Shown here piece after piece: positions 35,454 through 44,321 of a stretch of 64,000 bases of DNA. Within the stretch, counting starts at the first letter, position 1; every line of letters begins with the position of its first letter. The notes under the pieces are model-generated. The model made no database searches. It was not told the DNA's origin and worked only from the letters and a program-made list of their open reading frames with translations. Source of the DNA: CAKZQX01 sp034436755 (GTDB lineage: Bacteria; Chloroflexota; Chloroflexia; Chloroflexales; Chloroflexaceae); assembly GCA_034436755.1 (NCBI GenBank), contig DAOTVB010000090.1, positions 3,917 through 67,916 on the forward strand. Reading direction: 5' to 3'. The translations under genes and the position numbers were made by a program.

Positions 35454-36155
35454 TTGACAGAGGAACGCCAACCATTGCCGGGGCCGGAACAGGGCATTTA
35501 TTATGAGCCGCGCCGCGCTTCCGTTCATGATCTCCCCGGGTTGCCGGCGACTCTGCCCGTAACAGCAACGGCGGAACGACAGCCTGCCCAGTATACCCTG
35601 TTTGAGTTGCTCCAGAATCTGATGCAGGTGCTGCTCTTTTTTCTGATCTTTAGCTCACTTATCGGGCGCTTTGAAATCCGCCAGTCGAGTATGGAGCCCA
35701 ACTTTCACGAGGGGCAGCGCGTGATGGTCAGCCAGGTCGGGAGTTTCTGGTTGCACCATTTTGCCCACCGTGCTCAGGCATCCGGTGAGAACGAGCAAGA
35801 GTTGCTGGGACTCGAACGGGGACAGGTGGTCGTCTTCTTCGATAATGCGGAGCTTACGGGTGATGCGCTGATCAAGCGCCTGATCGGGGTGCCGGGAGAT
35901 ACGATTGAGATCCGTGACGGCGAAGTGCGTGTCAACGGCGAACCACTGACCGAACCCTATGTCAATGGAGCTACCACCCGTTGCAGCGCCTACTGCGGCC
36001 CCCTGACCTTAGGCCCGGACGAGTTTTTCTTTATGGGCGACAATCGGGGCGTCAGCCGGGACTCCCGCGCGTTTGGGACGATCCCCGCCGACCAGATTGT
36101 CGGGCGGTTGATTGTGCGCTTCTGGCCGCTGGACGAGTTTGCCCTCTACCTGTAG
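35454..36155 (+). CDS. lepB: Signal peptidase I
   Basis: A 233-residue membrane serine protease with an N-terminal extension and one membrane helix (LMQVLLFFLIFSSLIG). The catalytic Ser is in RQSSMEPNF, the catalytic Lys in GDALIKRLIGVPGD, and the conserved box is FFMGDNRGVSRDSR. The start is TTG at 35454, supported by a GGTGAGG site 7 bp upstream. It cleaves leader peptides of Sec/Tat exported proteins. It is likely co-transcribed with the PASTA kinase. Confidence 0.95.
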   Translation: MTEERQPLPGPEQGIYYEPRRASVHDLPGLPATLPVTATAERQPAQYTLFELLQNLMQVLLFFLIFSSLIGRFEIRQSSMEPNFHEGQRVMVSQVGSFWLHHFAHRAQASGENEQELLGLERGQVVVFFDNAELTGDALIKRLIGVPGDTIEIRDGEVRVNGEPLTEPYVNGATTRCSAYCGPLTLGPDEFFFMGDNRGVSRDSRAFGTIPADQIVGRLIVRFWPLDEFALYL

Positions 36156-36209
36156 CGTAGACCTGCGCGCCGCAGCAGGAGCCATTCCCCGGTCTGACCT
36201 GCTGCGGCC

Positions 36210-36941
36210 CTATGTTCCCCCGGCCACACTCTCGTGTGCTTCTTCGACCAACTGCCCCTCGCGCAGCCGGAACACCCGGTTGGCCAGCGCCACCGCATCG
36301 GGGCTGTGTGTCACCATCAGCATGGTCTTTCCCGCCTGCCGGGTAAGCGTTCCCAGCAGATCGAGCACCTGCGCACTGGTTTCGCTGTCCAGGTTGCCGG
36401 TGGGCTCGTCCGCCAGCACCAGCAGCGGATCATGCACCAGCGCCCGCGCAATCGCTACCCGCTGTTGCTCCCCACCGCTGAGCCGGTCGGGATAGCTCTG
36501 ACCGCGATCCGCCAGGCCCACCCGCGCCAATAGATCAACTGCCGCCTGCCGATCATGCGGGGCCGTGCGTCCGTTCAACTCCAGCGGCAAGAGCAGATTC
36601 TCCAGCACCGTCAGGGTCGGTACCAGGTTAAAGAATTGAAACACAAAGCCAATATTGCGCCGCCGGAAGATCGTCCGTGCATGCTCCGACAGCCGGGTGA
36701 GCGGCTGGTCATCAATCCAGACCTCACCGTTGGTAGGGGTATCGATCCCACTCAGCAGGTTGAGCAGGGTACTCTTGCCACTGCCGCTCTTGCCCAGCAG
36801 CACCACTGTTTCCCCTCGCGCAAACGTTGTGCTGAGCTCGTGTAGCACCGTATGCCGCCGTCCGGCCTCCTCATAGCTTTTGCTGATGCGGTCAAGGCAG
36901 ATCAGCGGCGGTTTGCCGTTGGACTGTTCTATCTGTTTCAT
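36210..36941 (-). CDS. ABC transporter ATP-binding protein, LolD/MacB-like, orphan
   Basis: A 243-residue ATPase with Walker A GKSGSGKSTLL, a Q-loop in GFVFQFFNLVPTLTVLENLLLPL, signature LSGGEQQRVAIA, Walker B LLVLADEPTGNLD and the H-loop MVTHSPDA. Sequence style is that of the MacB/LolD/FtsE group that partners FtsX-like permeases. No permease gene adjoins it in the window, so its partner must be elsewhere. It is convergent with lepB. Confidence 0.92.
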   Translation of the reverse strand: MKQIEQSNGKPPLICLDRISKSYEEAGRRHTVLHELSTTFARGETVVLLGKSGSGKSTLLNLLSGIDTPTNGEVWIDDQPLTRLSEHARTIFRRRNIGFVFQFFNLVPTLTVLENLLLPLELNGRTAPHDRQAAVDLLARVGLADRGQSYPDRLSGGEQQRVAIARALVHDPLLVLADEPTGNLDSETSAQVLDLLGTLTRQAGKTMLMVTHSPDAVALANRVFRLREGQLVEEAHESVAGGT

Positions 36942-37033
36942 AGTTCTGTTCTATTCCAGTTGTTTGTCTGCTTTTTTTCATTATACCCCTGATTCCGCAG
37001 CCTGCCTGAAGCTATCAGTCCCGTCAGCCATGC

Positions 37034-37039
37034 TATAAT
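37034..37039 (+). promoter_or_regulatory. -10 box upstream of the Tm-1-like operon
   Basis: A perfect TATAAT lies 73 bp before the ATG at 37112, in a short gap between divergent genes. The -35 is not convincing. A GAGAGAGGAAG ribosome-binding site precedes the ATG. Confidence 0.4.
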
Positions 37040-37111
37040 CGGTTGGCGGATACGTGGGGCAGTGCCGCCTCATAGCGAAGCGCAGGAACAACGAAGTGAG
37101 AGAGGAAGATT

Positions 37112-38344
37112 ATGGCAACGGTGGTACTGATTGGCACCCTTGACACTAAAGGTCAGGAGTATGACTATCTGCGAGCATGCCTGACCGGGTTGGGTTGCGC
37201 CGTCACACTGGTTGACGTAGGTGTGCTGGGCCAGCCCCAGGCCAACCCCGACATTCCCCGCGAGCGTGTAGCCGCAACTGGTGGTCGGCAACTGGCCGAC
37301 CTGGTCCGGACCGCTGACCGGGGCGCGGCGATTGAAGTCATGGCGCAGGGCGCGGCCACGATTGTGCTGGATCTGTTTCAGCAGGGTCAGTTGCAAGGCG
37401 TGCTGGCTGTCGGTGGTTCGGGTGGTTCCGCTCTGGCAACACACGCGATGCAGGCGCTGCCGGTAGGCGTACCCAAGCTGATGGTCTCCACGATGGCTGC
37501 CGGCGATACGCGCCCCTATGTCGGCGCAGTGGATATTACGATGATGTACTCGGTGGTCGATATTGCCGGGCTGAACCGCATCTCCGAGCGCATCCTGACC
37601 AATGCTGCCGCCGCGATAGCGGGAATGGCCCGATCCTATGCCGATGTGGACCAGTCGGCGACCGCCAGCAAGCCGCTGATCGGTGCGACGATGTTTGGTG
37701 TTACCACCCCTGCCGTGACAAAGGCCCGCCAAGTGCTGGAAGCCCACGGCTACGAGGTGCTGGTCTTTCATGCCACCGGCACGGGAGGCAAATCGATGGA
37801 AGCCCTGGTCAACGGCGGTTTTCTGGCGGGTGTGCTTGATCTGACGACAACCGAACTGGCGGATGAACTGGTTGGCGGGGTACTCTCGGCCGGGCCGGCT
37901 CGTCTGGAGGCCGCCGGTGCGATGCAACTGCCTCAGGTGGTTTCGTTAGGCGCACTCGATATGGTCAACTTTGGCGCGTTCGATAGTGTGCCGCCCCAGT
38001 TCAAGGAGCGCAATCTCTACAAACACAACCCGACTGTCACCCTGATGCGGACCACCCCCACCGAAACCGCCGAGTTGGGCCGGATCATCGCACGCAAGCT
38101 CAACCAGGCGCAGGGACCGGTGGCGCTATTTCTCCCGCTCAAGGGCGTCTCGCTGATTGCCACCGCCGGTCAGCCATTCTACGACCCGGAAGCCGACCAG
38201 TCATTGATCGATAGCCTGCTGGCAGATCTGGACACCGACCGGGTTGAAGTTCACCAGTTCGATCAAGATATCAACGATCCGCAGTTTGCGACGGCAATGG
38301 CAAATCGTCTCCATGAAATGATTACCGCAGGAGGGCAGGCATGA
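37112..38344 (+). CDS. Tm-1-like ATP-binding domain protein (UPF0261)
   Basis: A 410-residue protein opening with VVLIGTLDTKGQEYDYLR and carrying AVGGSGGSALATHAMQALPVGVPKLMVSTMAAGDTRPYVG, the signatures of the family related to the plant Tm-1 resistance protein N-terminal domain. The bacterial role is not settled. Its stop overlaps the next start by ATGA, and the next gene encodes the TIM-barrel protein that corresponds to the C-terminal half of Tm-1. The two therefore most likely form one complex or enzyme. Confidence 0.9.
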   Translation: MATVVLIGTLDTKGQEYDYLRACLTGLGCAVTLVDVGVLGQPQANPDIPRERVAATGGRQLADLVRTADRGAAIEVMAQGAATIVLDLFQQGQLQGVLAVGGSGGSALATHAMQALPVGVPKLMVSTMAAGDTRPYVGAVDITMMYSVVDIAGLNRISERILTNAAAAIAGMARSYADVDQSATASKPLIGATMFGVTTPAVTKARQVLEAHGYEVLVFHATGTGGKSMEALVNGGFLAGVLDLTTTELADELVGGVLSAGPARLEAAGAMQLPQVVSLGALDMVNFGAFDSVPPQFKERNLYKHNPTVTLMRTTPTETAELGRIIARKLNQAQGPVALFLPLKGVSLIATAGQPFYDPEADQSLIDSLLADLDTDRVEVHQFDQDINDPQFATAMANRLHEMITAGGQA

Positions 38345-39165
38345 ACCGGGCGGAAGCACTGGCAAAACTCAAACAGACCGTCGCGGACGGTGGTGTCATT
38401 ATCGGGGCTGGGGCAGGGACGGGGCTCTCGGCCAAGGGTACCGAAGCCGGCGGTGTTGACCTGATTATCATCTACAATTCGGGCCGCTATCGTATGGCCG
38501 GGCGCGGTTCGCTGGCGGGCCTGATGCCTTACGGCGATGCCAACGCCATTGTGATGGAGATGGCCGGCGAGGTGCTGCCGATTGTCAAAAACACTCCAGT
38601 CCTGGCCGGTGTGTGTGGCACCGATCCCTTCCGACTGATGCCACAGTTTCTTCGGCAGATCAAAGAGGTTGGCTTTGCCGGGGTGCAAAATTTCCCCACC
38701 GTCGGCCTGATCGACGGCGTCTTCCGCCAGAATTTGGAAGAGACCGGCATGAGCTTTGATCTGGAAGTGGAGATGATCCGCGCGGCGCACGAGCTAGATC
38801 TGCTGACCTCGCCGTATGTTTTTGATCCGGACCAGGCGCGGGCCATGGCCGAAGCAGGAGCGGATATCCTGGTGCCGCATATGGGACTGACGACCAGGGG
38901 CTCCATCGGCGCACAGACCGCCCTGACACTCGAGGACGCGGCGAAGCGCATCCAGACCATGCATGACGCGGCTAAAACGGTCAATCCGGATATCCTGGTA
39001 TTATGCCACGGCGGGCCGATTGCCGAGCCGGAAGATGCCGCCTACATTTTGCAGCACACCAGCGGTATCGTGGGCTTCTTCGGCGCATCCAGCATGGAGC
39101 GGTTGCCCACCGAGAAGGCCCTGGTAGATAACGCTCGTCGTTTCAAGGCGATTACGCGGTCTTAG
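38341..39165 (+). CDS. Phosphoenolpyruvate hydrolase-like TIM-barrel protein
   Basis: A 274-residue TIM-barrel protein with GAGAGTGLSAKGTEAGGVDLIIIYNSGRYRMAG near the N-terminus and GVCGTDPF, GFAGVQNFPTVGLIDG and HGGPIAEPEDA later. It belongs to the PEP-mutase-related PEP hydrolase-like family that accompanies Tm-1-like proteins. Translationally coupled to the upstream gene (ATGA). Reaction unproven. Confidence 0.88.
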   Translation: MNRAEALAKLKQTVADGGVIIGAGAGTGLSAKGTEAGGVDLIIIYNSGRYRMAGRGSLAGLMPYGDANAIVMEMAGEVLPIVKNTPVLAGVCGTDPFRLMPQFLRQIKEVGFAGVQNFPTVGLIDGVFRQNLEETGMSFDLEVEMIRAAHELDLLTSPYVFDPDQARAMAEAGADILVPHMGLTTRGSIGAQTALTLEDAAKRIQTMHDAAKTVNPDILVLCHGGPIAEPEDAAYILQHTSGIVGFFGASSMERLPTEKALVDNARRFKAITRS

Positions 39166-39245
39166 GAGAGGTTAGGGGTTAGGGATTAAGGGTTATGAAC
39201 ACGATGAACTGTTAACCCCTAACCCTTAACCCCTAACCGTTACAG
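39166..39245. repeat. Inverted telomere-like heptamer array (AGGGTTA / TAACCCCT)
   Basis: GGTTAGGGGTTAGGGATTAAGG-type units are followed after about 20 nt by TTAACCCCTAACCCTTAACCCC-type units. The halves are complementary and can fold into one hairpin between two co-directional genes. A second such array is at 51838-51925. Confidence 0.8.
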
Positions 39246-39261
39246 ATTACGGACTACACCC

Positions 39262-40098
39262 ATGATCGATCTTCACATTCACACTACAGCGACGCCGGAG
39301 CATGCCACCTGGACACCCGGCGAACTGGCGGCGGCTGCCGCCGCGCGTGGACTGGTCGCCATTGCCGCCACCGATCACAATACCACCGGCAGCGTACGTG
39401 CGCTCCAGGCGGCGGGGAAGCAACTGCGCGTACGGGTTATCTCCGGTGTCGAGATTGACAGCGCCGCCGGGGGCAAGCTCTGGCATACGCTGGTCTACGG
39501 CGCGCCGCCTGACGACCCCGCGCTGCTGCTGCTCTGCCAGCAGGTCTTTGAGCGCAACGCTGCCGATGCGCAGGCGCTCCTGGAAGAACTGCCACGGCAG
39601 GGGTTTGCGCTGAATGCCGCCGGCGGGCCGGAACTGGCCCACGACCTGGACCGCCCGCCGAATGTGGCCGAGGTAGCAACGGCCCTGGCCGCCCACAACG
39701 ATCTACCGGAGCGTGTTCCTGGCGAGGACGATGAGGCCGCGGGCATGCGCTACCTGCTGACCCGGATGCCCGGTGCATACAACCCCGTCGGCGTTGATGC
39801 GGTCATCGCGGTGGCGCACCAACTGGGAGGCATCGCGGTTCTGGCGCATCCGGGTCGTAGCAAGGGCATCTACGCGATCCCGGCGACCGCCGAGGATATC
39901 GCCGCGCTGGTGGAACTGGGGCTGGATGGGCTGGAGGTCTACTATCCGACACACAGCGCGGAACAGCAGGCCTTCTACCGTGATCTGGCGCAGCAGTATG
40001 GGCTGCTGATCAGCGGCGGTTCGGACTCGCACCATCCGCATGAGCCGCTGGCAACGGTGGACCGGCGGCTCGTGACGGTGTTGGAGCGGGTGGGGTAG
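39262..40098 (+). CDS. PHP-domain phosphoesterase
   Basis: A 278-residue metal-dependent phosphoesterase. Metal ligands are visible in IDLHIHTTATPEH, IAATDHNTTGS, GVEIDS, AVLAHPGRSKG and GGSDSHHPHEP. The architecture matches the YciV/RNase AM and 3',5'-nucleoside bisphosphate phosphatase group, which removes phosphates from short nucleotides or trims RNA. It is probably in a loose operon with the two genes upstream. Confidence 0.9.
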   Translation: MIDLHIHTTATPEHATWTPGELAAAAAARGLVAIAATDHNTTGSVRALQAAGKQLRVRVISGVEIDSAAGGKLWHTLVYGAPPDDPALLLLCQQVFERNAADAQALLEELPRQGFALNAAGGPELAHDLDRPPNVAEVATALAAHNDLPERVPGEDDEAAGMRYLLTRMPGAYNPVGVDAVIAVAHQLGGIAVLAHPGRSKGIYAIPATAEDIAALVELGLDGLEVYYPTHSAEQQAFYRDLAQQYGLLISGGSDSHHPHEPLATVDRRLVTVLERVG

Positions 40099-40120
40099 CG
40101 AGATTGCCCCGCAAAAACAC

Positions 40121-40423
40121 TCAGGTCGTCTCAGGCGCAACCCCCGCAACAATCACAAAATGGCCCTCGGAGGCGCTCTGGCGGATCGCCATGGCCTGCC
40201 GATATTCGGGTGAGTTGTAGAATGCCTGCGCCTGCGCCATGCTCGGAAATTCTACAACCACCAGGCGCTGATTCTCCGGCGTGCCTTCGAGGGTGATAAC
40301 CTCGCCGCCGCGTACGATAAATCGGCCACCGTACCGGGCGATAATGCCCGGCGTCAGTTGGGTATACTCACGGTAGCGTTCGGGATCGGTGATGGTGATC
40401 CGTCCGATCAGATATGCAGACAT
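40121..40423 (-). CDS. DUF1330 family protein
   Basis: A 100-residue ferredoxin-like (dimeric alpha/beta barrel) protein: AYLIGRITITDPERYREYTQ, GGRFIVRGGEVITLEG, VVVEFPSMAQAQAFYNSPEYRQAM. The start at 40423 has GAGAGGA 6 bp upstream. Function of the family is unknown. Convergent with the PHP gene. Confidence 0.88.
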   Translation of the reverse strand: MSAYLIGRITITDPERYREYTQLTPGIIARYGGRFIVRGGEVITLEGTPENQRLVVVEFPSMAQAQAFYNSPEYRQAMAIRQSASEGHFVIVAGVAPETT

Positions 40424-40478
40424 GTCAATCCTCTCTGGAATGCTAGAGATCCCTATTTGACGACTGGAGGTGAAAGCT

Positions 40479-40916
40479 ATGCACGACCTGTACACGATCG
40501 GCTACGCGGGCCACTCGATTGTGTCGTTTATCGACACGCTTCACCAGTACGGCATCGAGCAGGTCATTGATGTCCGACAACTTCCACATAGTCGCAAGCC
40601 CGGCTTCTCAAAGGCTAGACTTGAACGGGAACTTACCGCTGCAAACATTCTCTACACACATATGATTGAACTGGGAACCCCCAAAACAGTGCGTGACGCG
40701 CTTAAACGCACAGGAGACTATGATGATTTCTTTGCCAAGATGAGACTATATATTGCCGAACAGCATAGCGCTTTACAAACCGCTCTCGATTTTGTGCCTG
40801 GTCGGCGTTGCGCGCTCCTATGTCTTGAGGCCAATCATGCCGAGTGTCACCGGAGTGTCGTCGCGGTTGAACTTCAGCGACGGGCTAACTTTGCGCTCAA
40901 TATCGAACATATTTGA
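40479..40916 (+). CDS. DUF488 family protein
   Basis: A 145-residue protein starting at ATG 40479 behind GGAGGTGA. Family marks: YTIGYAGHSIVSFIDTL, VIDVRQLPHSRKPGFSK and CLEANHAECHRSVVA, with the conserved Cys/His of this rhodanese-like, possibly nucleic-acid-related family. Function unknown. Divergent from DUF1330 with about 55 bp between starts, so they may share a promoter region. Confidence 0.88.
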   Translation: MHDLYTIGYAGHSIVSFIDTLHQYGIEQVIDVRQLPHSRKPGFSKARLERELTAANILYTHMIELGTPKTVRDALKRTGDYDDFFAKMRLYIAEQHSALQTALDFVPGRRCALLCLEANHAECHRSVVAVELQRRANFALNIEHI

Positions 40917-40957
40917 CTGCGTTGCTGGTTCAGTTCCACCGTGGCATGCCTGCATCA

Positions 40958-41440
40958 TCACAAAACCCCCGGTCGTAGCCGGTGTACCAGTGCCACCACT
41001 TCCGCAAAGCGGCCATGGCGCTCGGCAAACGCCACCAACTCCCGGGCCTTGCCGGATTTCCCCGCGCCGGGCAGGCTCTCATAGTCGATGGTTAGCTCGA
41101 ATGCGAGATCGCGCAGCTCGTCGTCGTTGAAATAGTCTACCAGGATCTGCTTGAGCTTTACGCGGTCAATGTCGGTGGTTGCGGGCCGGGGCGCTTCCAG
41201 CGGTGGGGCTCCGGGCGCGCTTCCATCATCATCAAAGTGATCTTCAACCGGTATATTCCAACTGCGCAATATCTGCTTAATGCGGGAGATACTCTCGCGG
41301 GCTTCCGTAATGCCATGCGTGACGGCCGGTGGTGCAAATGCTTCACCCAGAGTGGCTTGCTGTTTCAGATAGTGCGCCAGACTGCGGCGATGGGTGCTTA
41401 ACAGCGTCTGCTGATGTTTAATCTCTTCCTGCGTGGGCAT
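40958..41440 (-). CDS. Effector-associated domain (EAD) adaptor-like protein
   Basis: A 160-residue protein. The N-terminal helical region (about 5-65) resembles coiled-coil helices often placed before conflict-system modules (LAHYLKQQATLGEAFAPPAVTHGITEARESISRIKQIL). A Pro/Asp-rich linker leads to an EAD (about 92-158): LKQILVDYFNDDELRDLAFELTIDYESLPG with GKSGKARELVAFAERHGRF. This type differs from the EAD7-like modules at 18553 and 28452 (it has the DYESLPG loop). It probably recruits an EAD partner encoded elsewhere. Confidence 0.78.
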   Translation of the reverse strand: MPTQEEIKHQQTLLSTHRRSLAHYLKQQATLGEAFAPPAVTHGITEARESISRIKQILRSWNIPVEDHFDDDGSAPGAPPLEAPRPATTDIDRVKLKQILVDYFNDDELRDLAFELTIDYESLPGAGKSGKARELVAFAERHGRFAEVVALVHRLRPGVL

Positions 41441-41621
41441 CGGCTCTCTCCACTGGATTGCGTTCCTTCATCATGTTACCGACATTATTGTAGCACACGC
41501 ATTGCACCGCATAGCAAATTGCCCAGCAGTGTGCAATCCACAACCGTAACCCTACCTACTCCGCTCCCAGTCTGGTATACTACAGTCGATTCGCATCGCC
41601 CCGTAGCATCAGGGAGAGGCT

Positions 41622-42245
41622 ATGCAACTCGCACCGGAACTGCACGCACAGGTTGAAACCCTATCCATGCGCTATGGTTCGCCCGTACAAACCATGGTTA
41701 TGCTGCCGGACGGCAGTTTTGATCCGTTCGTCAAATCCGACCGCATCGGCGAGGTCTGTATGGTAATCCGCCGTCCTACCGGCCATCTGCTGACGGCGCG
41801 CAAAACCTTCTACCCGCACAATGCCTATCGCCTGCTTACCGGCGGCATTGAGCATGGTGAGCCGATTGAGGCCGCGTTGCGGCGCGAAGTCGTCGAGGAG
41901 ACCAGCCTGACGGTCGATATTCGCCGTTTCCTGGCCGTGATCGCGTATACTGCGCCGGCGCCGGGTGGCGACCCGCCATCCGACGCCGACAGTCTGAACC
42001 AGTTCTACACCTTTGCCTTCCTGCTTGATGAGATCGGCGGCACGCTGGCGCCGCAAGATCCGGATGAGCGGATCGCCGGGTTTCGGGAGGTGCTACCGGA
42101 GGAGTTGCCAACCCTGGCAACCCGCCTGGAGCAGGTGCCCGACGAGGCCGATCCCGAAATTGGCGGACACTGGCGTAGTTGGGGCATGTTTCGTGCGGTC
42201 GTTCACCGGGTGGTACACACCACGCTGACCGCTATCGGCAGTTGA
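41622..42245 (+). CDS. NUDIX hydrolase
   Basis: A 207-residue protein with a complete Nudix box, GGIEHGEPIEAALRREVVEE, following RLLT. The N-terminal strand pair (GEVCMVIRRPTGHLLTARKTFYP) and C-terminal helix are normal. It hydrolyses a nucleoside diphosphate linked to another moiety; the substrate is not predictable. AGGGAGAGG precedes the ATG. A TATACT -10 lies at 41576-41581. Confidence 0.9.
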   Translation: MQLAPELHAQVETLSMRYGSPVQTMVMLPDGSFDPFVKSDRIGEVCMVIRRPTGHLLTARKTFYPHNAYRLLTGGIEHGEPIEAALRREVVEETSLTVDIRRFLAVIAYTAPAPGGDPPSDADSLNQFYTFAFLLDEIGGTLAPQDPDERIAGFREVLPEELPTLATRLEQVPDEADPEIGGHWRSWGMFRAVVHRVVHTTLTAIGS

Positions 42246-42317
42246 ATGCCAGGTGCCAGGTGTTACCTTCCTGGTGCCTGGTTCTACCATACTACATTCT
42301 GACTGAGGAGGTTTTGC

Positions 42318-42977
42318 ATGCTTGGCTTTGAAGCACAACAGCGCGCCCAGGAAGCACTTCGCAAGATTGACCAGGGGTTGGTCCGGGATATGGCCGACGA
42401 AGAGGCGATCCTGAAACATGCCAAGGAGTTTCGGGATGGGATGTTTGGCGCGTTTCAGTTTATCGAGCGGGAGACGTTACAACTCAATGCGTTGCTGGTG
42501 CAGTTGAAGCGGTTGGATGCGAACCAGCTTCAGATCCAGAGCAAGGGTCGGATGCCCTTTGTCCTGAGCCTGGATCCCGAGGTCGCCTACGACACCCGCC
42601 ATACCAGTAATCCGGGACAGGCCGGCGAAGGCCCGCCCCAGGGTCCGGTCGAACTGGCTGCGCGGGTCTTTGTCGTCTTTGCCCCGCCCTACCAGGGGAT
42701 GCTGCGCCACTACAGCATCTTTGCCGATGGGCTCTGGAAACGGACTACGTTCGCCTTCGGGCATAGCGGTGTCCAGACCCGTAGCACGCTGTTGCAGCGC
42801 TTTGGTCCGGATATCCTGGTGCTCGAGGCTGCCGACCTGCTGGGGCATGTTTGTATGCTGCACCCGACCTGGACCAACCTGGAGCCACGCGCCGAGGGGA
42901 TGACGCTCGAGGCGCTTCGGGAGCGCAGCCGGGTCAAGGAGTTCCTGACGGCGGGATCACCCCGGCGGTCGCAATAA
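42318..42977 (+). CDS. Hypothetical protein
   Basis: A 219-residue soluble protein. The N-terminal helical segment (about 1-70) leads to a mixed region with FVLSLDPEVAYD and RVFVVFAPPYQGMLRHYSIFADGLWKR. A GAGGAGG site lies 8 bp before the ATG. It ends 3 bp before the downstream alpha/beta hydrolase, so they share a transcript. No family recognised and no membrane segment. Confidence 0.7.
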   Translation: MLGFEAQQRAQEALRKIDQGLVRDMADEEAILKHAKEFRDGMFGAFQFIERETLQLNALLVQLKRLDANQLQIQSKGRMPFVLSLDPEVAYDTRHTSNPGQAGEGPPQGPVELAARVFVVFAPPYQGMLRHYSIFADGLWKRTTFAFGHSGVQTRSTLLQRFGPDILVLEAADLLGHVCMLHPTWTNLEPRAEGMTLEALRERSRVKEFLTAGSPRRSQ

Positions 42978-42980
42978 CCG

Positions 42981-43799
42981 ATGGAGCGCAGCATGGCCGG
43001 CAACCCGCAGAGTCACCTGTTCCGGGTTAAGGGGATGACGCTGCATACCCGGGTCTGGGTTCCCTCCGGCGCACCTGCCGGCCCGGTTGTGATTCTGGTG
43101 CATGGGCTGATCGTCTCCAGCCGCTACCTGCAGCCAACTGCGCGTCTCCTGGCAAACGACTACCGGGTGTATACGCCGGATATACCGGGGTTTGGTCGCA
43201 GTCCCCATCCAGACCGGATGCTGAACCTGGCGGAACAGGCGGATCTGCTGGCGGCCTGGATAGAGACGCTGAGTATTGAGCAGGCCGTCTGGCTGGGGAA
43301 CTCGCTGGGATGTCAGGTGGTTGCTACCGTTGCGTTGCGGCATCCCCGGCATGTCGCGCGGGCCATACTGGTTGGGCCAACGGTTGATCCCGGCCGACAC
43401 ACGATGCATGAACAACTGGTACGCCTGGCGCTGACACTTGCCCTGGAGCGGCCCACACTCTGGCTGGTTGCGCTACGGGATCTGTGGGATGCGGGCCTGC
43501 GCCAGGCGTTTCGCGCGGCGCACTATGCCCTGATGGATCATATTGAGGAGAAGCTGCCCCTGATCCAGGTACCGACGCTGGTGGTGTATGGCACGCACGA
43601 TCTGTTAGTGTCCCGGCGCTGGGCAGAAACGGCGGCTCGCCTGTTACCCGCAGGCAGGCTGGTGGTCATTCCGGGTGGCACGCATGCGATGAATTTCTCC
43701 CGGCCGCGCGCGTTGGCACAGGTTGTGCGTGCTTTTCTGCAGGAACAACGCATAGAAAAAACAGACAAACAGAGAACAATGAACAACATTGCTCAATAA
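42981..43799 (+). CDS. Alpha/beta hydrolase
   Basis: A 272-residue hydrolase: oxyanion HG motif (LVHGLIVSSR), nucleophile elbow GNSLG (WLGNSLGCQV), acid in VVYGTHDLLVS, and catalytic His in IPGGTHAMNF. A cap domain lies between. Substrate unknown. It follows the hypothetical gene by 3 bp. The last codons (IEKTDKQRTMNN) are low complexity and run up to the repeat array. Confidence 0.9.
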   Translation: MERSMAGNPQSHLFRVKGMTLHTRVWVPSGAPAGPVVILVHGLIVSSRYLQPTARLLANDYRVYTPDIPGFGRSPHPDRMLNLAEQADLLAAWIETLSIEQAVWLGNSLGCQVVATVALRHPRHVARAILVGPTVDPGRHTMHEQLVRLALTLALERPTLWLVALRDLWDAGLRQAFRAAHYALMDHIEEKLPLIQVPTLVVYGTHDLLVSRRWAETAARLLPAGRLVVIPGGTHAMNFSRPRALAQVVRAFLQEQRIEKTDKQRTMNNIAQ

Positions 43800-43802
43800 C
43801 CG

Positions 43803-44014
43803 GAGTTACGCGGTCGTTTCCACACCAGGTGTCTGCCTGGACAAATGGCCCGATTCGCCTCCAGCAGGGCGGAAGATTCCTATCTTTATTCACCAAAATT
43901 TTGCACAAAGTGCAAAATTTTGGTGAATAAAGATAAAGATTGTACCATGCTGCCGCAGGCAATTCTGCCGTTCACCGGGTGAAACGCCCGGTTTGATGAC
44001 CCAGCGCGTAACTC
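43803..44014 (+). repeat. Palindromic-unit family copy E
   Basis: A complete 212-bp unit with GAGTTACGCGG/GCGCGTAACTC ends. The middle stem is formed by TTCGCCTCCAGCAG against CTGCCGCAGGC, and the inner perfect palindrome has 26-bp arms (43881-43906 / 43910-43935, loop AAA). It is followed after exactly 13 nt by copy F. Confidence 0.9.
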
Positions 44015-44027
44015 CTGTCAATAACCG

Positions 44028-44236
44028 GAGTTACGCGGTCGGTTCCAAACCAGGCATCTGCCGGGACAACCGGCCCGATTCGCCTCCGGCAGGGCGGAAG
44101 ATTCCTGATCTTTTTCACAAACAAATTCACGAAGTGAATTTGTTTGTGAAAAAGAAACAAAAGTACCATGCTGCCGCAGGCGAATCGCGCTTCCATACTC
44201 GTTAAACGTCCGGGTTGCATGGCAACCGCGTAACTC
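44028..44236 (+). repeat. Palindromic-unit family copy F
   Basis: A complete 209-bp unit, 225 bp after copy E. Ends GAGTTACGCGG/CCGCGTAACTC, inner palindrome with 22-bp arms (44109-44130 / 44134-44155, loop GAA) unrelated in its centre to that of copy E. After another 13 nt a third left end (GAGTTACGCGCTGGGTCGG) begins at 44250 and is cut off before the next gene. Confidence 0.9.
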
Positions 44237-44321
44237 GTGTCAATAACCAGAGTTACGCGCTGGGTCGGCAAATTGTAGTAATAGCAGCAGGTTAGTATTC
44301 TGTATAAAGTTACATTTACAG

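Noticed and set aside
39166..39245. CCCTAAC arrays as a chromosome telomere or linear replicon end
   Set aside because: They are internal, short, head-to-head and flanked by co-directional housekeeping-type genes.
43803..44236. Integron attC sites as an explanation of the GTTAC-ended palindromic units
   Set aside because: Ends are GAGTTACGCGG rather than attC R'/R'' core sites, no gene cassettes lie between units, and there is no integrase in the window.
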